A stretch of DNA of 5,508 bases from Robiginitomaculum sp. (GTDB lineage: Bacteria; Pseudomonadota; Alphaproteobacteria; Caulobacterales; Maricaulaceae), in contig NVRS01000002.1 in NCBI GenBank assembly GCA_002732685.1, positions 118,627 through 124,134 of the forward strand, given 5' to 3'. Under the pieces are notes generated by a model. The model did no database searches. It had not been told where the DNA came from and saw only the letters and a list, made by a program, of their open reading frames with translations. The position numbers were made by a program, and so were the translations under genes. Positions 1-4,500 of this stretch are shown here, in pieces. Every line of letters begins with the position of its first letter. The first letter of the stretch is position 1.

Positions 1-863
1 AAATTAACCCTGACACTGGTAATGATAGTAATGCCAGGCTGTAAGGCCGTTCCGTTTAGATCTTTCACGATCGGTATTTTTATGGCTGCTTCGCCAATCC
101 AGCGCTTTGTCGCATATTGCAGTCCCGGCGCAATAAAGGCCTTTGTACCGCCGCTATTGCCATCTATATTGCCACCAATTCGGTTTTCATCAGTATAGAC
201 GAAGCTGCCTTCCAAAACAGTGAACAAATATCCAGAATTGTTCACATTCCCGTTACGGCCATTGATGCGGTATTGCACTGATGCATCAAAACTGGTTTCG
301 TTACCGGGCGCAAAGCCTGCGTGTTTTCCGTTAGCCACATATTTAAACTGTGTATCCACATTCCAGTCTGTAGAGGCACGGGTTAGAATAAGGCCGCCGA
401 ACAAATCGGTAGTGCCGTCGCTGGTTTTTCCTGTTCTGCCTGTAGGCATATTGATGCCTAGAAATGGCGCTATTCGGATTGTCTTGCCGGGGCTATCTTT
501 ACGGTAAATTTGATAACGCCCAAAGATTTTTATATCGGCAAGCCCTGAAGCTTCACTGTGAACAGTTCCGATATCTAAGTCTTTGCTTATAATTGGCACA
601 ACGCCAAACACGGCAAATTTATCGGTAACACCATAGCCCGCCGCCGTAATAGATTTCCAAATTTTCACATCACGCTTAGTGCTGCCAAGTGTATCCCTAT
701 TATGGATGTAATGAATTTGCTCACGCACTATGATTTCTTCATCGCTCACAGGCAAAGCTGTATTAAAGGTTATGGGCACGGCATGGGCTAGTGAAGCCGT
801 GCCTAGCACAGTGGCTATACTCGCAATTATTGTCATTCTGGTTTGTTGCCGCGTGTTTATCAT
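1..863 (-). CDS. Outer-membrane beta-barrel protein, Phenol_MetA_deg-like transporter family (3' end cut by window edge)
   Basis: The frame is open from ATG 863 to the left edge: 287 full codons plus two bases. Residues 1-28 form a Sec signal peptide: Arg/Gln-rich start, hydrophobic run TIIASIATVLGTASLA, then AHA before a likely cut between A28 and V29. The mature part alternates polar and hydrophobic residues with many aromatics and Gly/Asn-rich turns, and contains segments such as DLFGGLILTRASTDW and SFDASVQYRI. This resembles the 'MetA-pathway of phenol degradation' barrel family, which is often annotated only as 'transporter'. The last visible residues are SVRVN followed by TT, so the next codon is probably Phe or Leu. 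A terminal Phe is typical of outer-membrane barrels, so only the stop may be missing. The start overlaps the stop of the upstream regulator gene as ATGA, with GAGAAG about 8 bases upstream, indicating translational coupling. Barrel assignment is fairly sure; the substrate is unknown. A role in metal handling is inferred only from the regulator. Confidence 0.72.
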   Translation of the reverse strand, partial: MINTRQQTRMTIIASIATVLGTASLAHAVPITFNTALPVSDEEIIVREQIHYIHNRDTLGSTKRDVKIWKSITAAGYGVTDKFAVFGVVPIISKDLDIGTVHSEASGLADIKIFGRYQIYRKDSPGKTIRIAPFLGINMPTGRTGKTSDGTTDLFGGLILTRASTDWNVDTQFKYVANGKHAGFAPGNETSFDASVQYRINGRNGNVNNSGYLFTVLEGSFVYTDENRIGGNIDGNSGGTKAFIAPGLQYATKRWIGEAAIKIPIVKDLNGTALQPGITIITSVRVN

Positions 864-1273
864 TTTTGTTCTTCTCGGTAAAAATACTCAAGGATTGTGC
901 ATGCGCTAAGCGGTTTCCCATTACCTGGACAATAATTGGCGAGTTCTTCAAGACCTTGTTTGATCTTGAGCATATCTTGAATTTTTGGTTCAAGCTCCGC
1001 AATTTTTTGACGAGCGCAGTCACGTATATCTCCGCAATCAGCATTCTTGTTTTCTGTAAGACCGAGCAGGTTTTTTATTTCAGATAATTTAAAACCCAAC
1101 CCTTGAGCCCTACGAATAAACCGCAAGCGTTTTACACTGTCAGCAGAATAACGCCGATAGCCGGATTCTGTTCTCTCAATAGGCAAAAGCAAGTCTTGGC
1201 GCTCGTAATAGCGTACCGTATCTATTTTGACGCCGCATGATTTCGCTAGTTTTCCAATAGCAATTGTAGGCAT
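860..1273 (-). CDS. MerR-family heavy-metal-responsive transcriptional regulator (ZntR/MerR-like)
   Basis: A complete 137-residue protein, the usual size for this family. Residues 4-24 form the winged helix-turn-helix start (IGKLAKSCGVKIDTVRYYE) with the hallmark RYYE. GYRRYS at 38-43 is the wing, and residues 80-112 form the dimerisation helix. Metal-site cysteines are C80, C115 and C125, with an additional C86. The C80-C115 spacing of 35 and C115-C125 spacing of 10 match the C79/C114/C124 layout known for ZntR; MerR itself has 35 and 9. Family knowledge: a Cys at the C80 position goes with divalent-ion sensors (Zn, Cd, Pb, Hg), whereas the copper/gold sensor CueR has Ser there. This points to a 2+ metal, but the exact ion cannot be read. 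GGAG lies at 1280-1283, 6 bases before the ATG. The gene is first in an operon with the barrel protein and lies directly behind a MerR-type promoter, so autoregulation is likely. The protein should bind that operator as a dimer and untwist the long spacer when metal binds. Confidence 0.93.
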   Translation of the reverse strand: MPTIAIGKLAKSCGVKIDTVRYYERQDLLLPIERTESGYRRYSADSVKRLRFIRRAQGLGFKLSEIKNLLGLTENKNADCGDIRDCARQKIAELEPKIQDMLKIKQGLEELANYCPGNGKPLSACTILEYFYREEQK

Positions 1274-1292
1274 TTTTATCTCCAGTTATGAA

Positions 1293-1324
1293 GATATACG
1301 CTCTAGACTATAGTCTAGAGTCAA
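1293..1324 (-). promoter_or_regulatory. MerR-type promoter of the regulator/barrel operon
   Basis: Read on the minus strand, TTGACT (1319-1324) is a near-consensus -35 and TATATC (1293-1298) a -10 candidate, separated by 20 bp. A 19-bp reading with GTATAT is also possible. An over-long 19-20 bp spacer covered by a dyad is the hallmark of promoters activated by MerR-family regulators, and the arrangement closely parallels the zntA promoter. Transcription would start near 1286, leaving a leader of about a dozen bases that holds GGAG before the regulator ATG. The -35 overlaps the end of the operator. Confidence 0.8.
1301..1320 (-). promoter_or_regulatory. MerR-family operator, perfect 20-bp palindrome
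   Basis: CTCTAGACTATAGTCTAGAG is identical to its own reverse complement across all 20 bases and contains two TCTAGA hexamers. It lies in the spacer of the promoter at 1293-1324 and ends in the -35. The outer CTCT...AGAG with inner GA/TC steps resembles ZntR-class operators. The likely ligand is the regulator encoded at 860-1273, giving autoregulation of the operon. Confidence 0.85.
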
Positions 1325-1422
1325 GGGAAAAATAAAAATCTCCATCATCGGTTTGCCACCATTGCAGGTATTTTTCAGCACCATTATTTGGGTCAGTTGC
1401 AATAATTTCGCTCACCTAAATA

Positions 1423-1467
1423 TTTTAGTTTATTGTTAAGCAATTTTTAGTTGATTGTTAAGCAATT
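1423..1467. repeat. 22-bp tandem direct repeat with internal dyad
   Basis: Two copies of a 23-base word beginning TTTTAGTT and ending TTAAGCAATT lie at 1423-1445 and 1445-1467. Their period is 22 bp and they share one overlapping base. They differ at one position only (T1431 versus G1453). Each copy holds ATTGTTAAGCAAT, an imperfect dyad with ATTG/CAAT arms. A 22-bp period is about two helical turns, so two dimers could bind the same DNA face. The repeat lies 83-127 bases upstream of the giant-protein start. It could be an operator for that gene, but the binding protein is not identifiable. Confidence 0.6.
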
Positions 1468-1478
1468 AAGATTAATAC
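1451..1478 (+). promoter_or_regulatory. Weak candidate promoter for the giant surface protein
   Basis: TTGATT (1451-1456) and TAATAC (1473-1478) are separated by 16 bp and oriented towards the gene at 1550. The -35 falls inside the second copy of the 22-bp repeat, so a factor bound there would affect it directly. The region is very AT-rich and chance matches are expected. An alternative -10 such as TAGAAT (1483-1488) lacks a convincing -35. Confidence 0.28.
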
Positions 1479-1540
1479 CACTTAGAATCGTAGAACATAA
1501 AAATGCATTAGCCCGACAGAAAAGACAATTAAACAAAATT

Positions 1541-1544
1541 GGAG
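1541..1544 (+). promoter_or_regulatory. Ribosome binding site of the giant surface protein
   Basis: GGAG sits 5 bases before ATG 1550. Upstream in this frame a TAG occurs at 1448-1450 and no other ATG intervenes, so this Shine-Dalgarno element and the signal peptide that follows fix the start. Confidence 0.8.
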
Positions 1545-1549
1545 ATGGT

Positions 1550-4500
1550 ATGAAGAAGCGAATATTGACGAAGACTGCGGGCGTGTTATCGGCAGCTTTA
1601 TTGGCTGGTTTGGCTACAGGTACTGATGCTCAAGCCTCAGGTATGAGAGCTATCAGCGACGTTATAGATATTTCTAAAATTCAAATCTATATAATCTTAC
1701 CAGACGGTTCTTTGCAAATTACGTTCACCAATGGTGAGGTTTTGATTGTGGCTGCTGGATATTTTGAAATTATTGATTGTGAAATATTTTTGACAGTAGA
1801 AGAAACTGATAGACTTGTTGCAGGCGGGGGATTTGATACCGCTGCCTTAATTGGTGTTGCAGCAATCGCAGGTGGCGCGGCGCTTGTAGCTGGTGGGGGT
1901 GGTGGGGGTGGAACCGTAACTACGACATCAGATACGGCCCCTGTCTTTACCTCTGGCACTACAGCCAGTGTGGCAGAAAATCAAACCGCTGCTTATACGG
2001 CGGTGGCCAGTGACGCGGACGGCGATACCCTGAGCTATAGCCTTTCGGGCACAGATGCGGCTTTATTTGAGATCAACACGGTAACTGGCGTTGTGACCTT
2101 CATCGCGGCACCTGATTTTGAGGTACCGGGTGATGCGGGCGGCAATAATGTGTATGATATTATTGTTAGCGCCAGTGACGGTACCAACACCACCGAGCAA
2201 ATGGTTGCCATTACGGTGACGGATATCAATGATGTTGCCCCTGTGTTTAGTTCTGGTGCCACGGCTAGTGTGGCGGAGAACCAGACCTCAGCTTATACGG
2301 CGGTAGCCAGTGATGCGGACGGTGATACCCTCAGCTATAGCCTGTCAGGCACAGATGCAGCTTTATTTACGATCAATAGTTTGACTGGTGTGGTGACCTT
2401 TGTTGCTGCGCCTGATTTCGAGACACCCGGGGACGTAGGCGACAATAATGTATATGATATTGTTGTCACCGCCAGTGACGGTACCAACACCACCGACCAA
2501 TCAGTTGCCATTACCGTGACCAATGATGTGTCAGATGATCCGGCGCCTGTGATCGATTTGACCAGTTTGACCGCTAGCCAAGGCTTTATCATTCAAGGCG
2601 ATGTCGCGGGTGATGAGGCGGGATTTTCTGTCTCGAGCGCTGGCGATATTAACGGTGACGGTTTTGATGATCTGATTGTCGGGGCGGATTACGGCGATGA
2701 CGGCGGTACAAGAGCCGGTGAAGCCTATGTCATCTTTGGTGGTGCGTCTGGTTTTGGCAGTCCGGTTGATGGTCGCCAAGTGATTGATTTGACCACTTTG
2801 ACCGCCGGTGAAGGCTTCATCATTCAAGGTGATGCCAGCCAGAACAATGCTGGATTGTCCGTTTCGAGCGCTGGCGATATTAACGGCGACGGTTTTGATG
2901 ATTTGATTGTCGGGGCGCCTCAGGGCGATGACGGCGGGCATTTTGCCGGTGAAGCCTATGTCATCTTTGGCAATGCGTCTGGTTTTGGCAGTCCGGTTGT
3001 TACTGGTACTGTTTCTCGCCAGGTGATTGATTTGACCGATTTGACCGACAGTGAAGGCTTTATCATTCAAGGCGATGCCAAGGGTGATCAGGTTGGATTT
3101 TCCGTTTCGAGCGCTGGCGATATTAACGGCGACGGTTTTGATGATCTGATTGTCGGGGCGCGTTTTGGCGATGACGGCGGTTTAGATGCCGGTGAAGCCT
3201 ATGTCATTTTTGGCAGTGCGTCTGGTTTTGGCAGTCCGGATGCTGATGCGCGCCAGGTGATTGATTTGCCCAGTTTGACCGCCAGTGAAGGCTTTATCAT
3301 TCAAGGCGATGTTGCGGGTGATTTTGCTGGATATTCAGTCTCCAGCGCTGGCGATATTAACGGCGACGGTTTTGATGATCTGATTGTCGGAGCGATTAGT
3401 GGCGACGACGGCGGTTCATATGCTGGGGAAGCCTATGTCATTTTTGGCAGTGCGTCCGCTTTTGGCAGTCCGGTTGATGGTCGCCAAGTGATTGATTTGA
3501 CCAGTTTGACCGCCGGTGAAGGTTTTGTCATTCAAGGCGATGCCGAGAGTGATCGGGCGGGACGTTCTGTTTCGAGCGCTGGCGATATTAACGGCGACGG
3601 TTTTGATGATCTAATTGTCGGGGCGAATGCTGGCGATGACGGTGGTGACAAAGCCGGTGAAGCCTATGTCATTTTTGGCAGTGCGTCTGGTTTTGGCAGC
3701 ACGGTTGTTACGGATGGTGTTTCTCGCCAGGTGCTCGATTTGACCACTTTAACCGACAGTCAAGGCTTTATCATTCAGGGTGATGTTGCGAGTGACTTTG
3801 CTGGAGCTTCTGTCTCGAGCGCTGGCGATATTAACGGCGACGGTTTTGATGATCTGATTGTTGGGGCGCAGTACGGCGACGACGGCGGTGAAGATGCCGG
3901 TGAAGCCTATGTGATATTTGGCAGTGCAACGGGGCCGGTGGTGGGCCAAACCATTACGGGTACAGCCGGGGCAGAGAACCTGGTTGGCGGTGCCGGTAAT
4001 GATATAATTACCGGTAACGGTGGTGCGGATGTGTTTCGGGGTGGGGCCGGCGATGACCGGATTATCACCTCTACATTTGCCGATATTGACGGCGGCCGCG
4101 GCACTGATATCTTGGTGTTGAGCGACACAAGTCAAACTCTTGACCTAACGGTTCTGAACCCGGCTGAAATTCAGTCTATTGAACGTATCCAGATTACGGA
4201 CGGGAGTGCGACCGGCAATACACTTGTGCTTGATCGTTTGGCAGTGCTCGATATCACCGAACAACGCTCAAATGGTACGGTGACATTGATTGTTGACGGT
4301 ACCACTACCGGTGCAGTCGATTTTAGCGATGCGGATTGGGCCGCTAACGGCACAATCGTGATCGACGGCAATATCTATGATATATATGAAAACGGCAATG
4401 CCATTGTACAGATACAGCAAGGGATTGCCGTGACGATTGCCAATGCGCCTGTGTTTAGTTCTGGCACTACGGCCAAAGTAGCAGAGAACCAGACTTCTGC

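Noticed and set aside
220..507. Plus-strand frame of 95 codons
   Set aside because: It is antisense to the barrel-protein frame, which has a signal peptide, an operon position and barrel features. The plus-strand frame shows no domain or ribosome binding site.
763..1087. Frames overlapping the regulator gene on both strands (93 and 98 codons)
   Set aside because: They are out-of-frame shadows of the well-recognised MerR-family gene and the start of the barrel gene.
1301..1320. Palindrome considered as a rho-independent terminator or mobile-element end
   Set aside because: There is no T-run directly after it, and it sits exactly in the spacer of a MerR-type promoter, which explains it fully.
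1436..1475. Several TTAA words that could suggest a CtrA box (TTAA-N7-TTAA)
   Set aside because: None of the TTAA pairs has 7-base spacing, and the region is AT-rich enough to give TTAA by chance.
1892..1912. G-rich run considered as a phase-variable tract or G-quadruplex
   Set aside because: The bases mix GGT, GGG and GGA codons and include only short G runs (longest five). The stretch encodes a Gly linker common in such proteins, and no long mononucleotide tract is present.
2549..3932. Regularly spaced near-identical words that could suggest a CRISPR array
   Set aside because: The spacing is 231-243 bp, the words lie in one reading frame, and they encode FG-GAP motifs. The 'spacers' are coding and related to each other.
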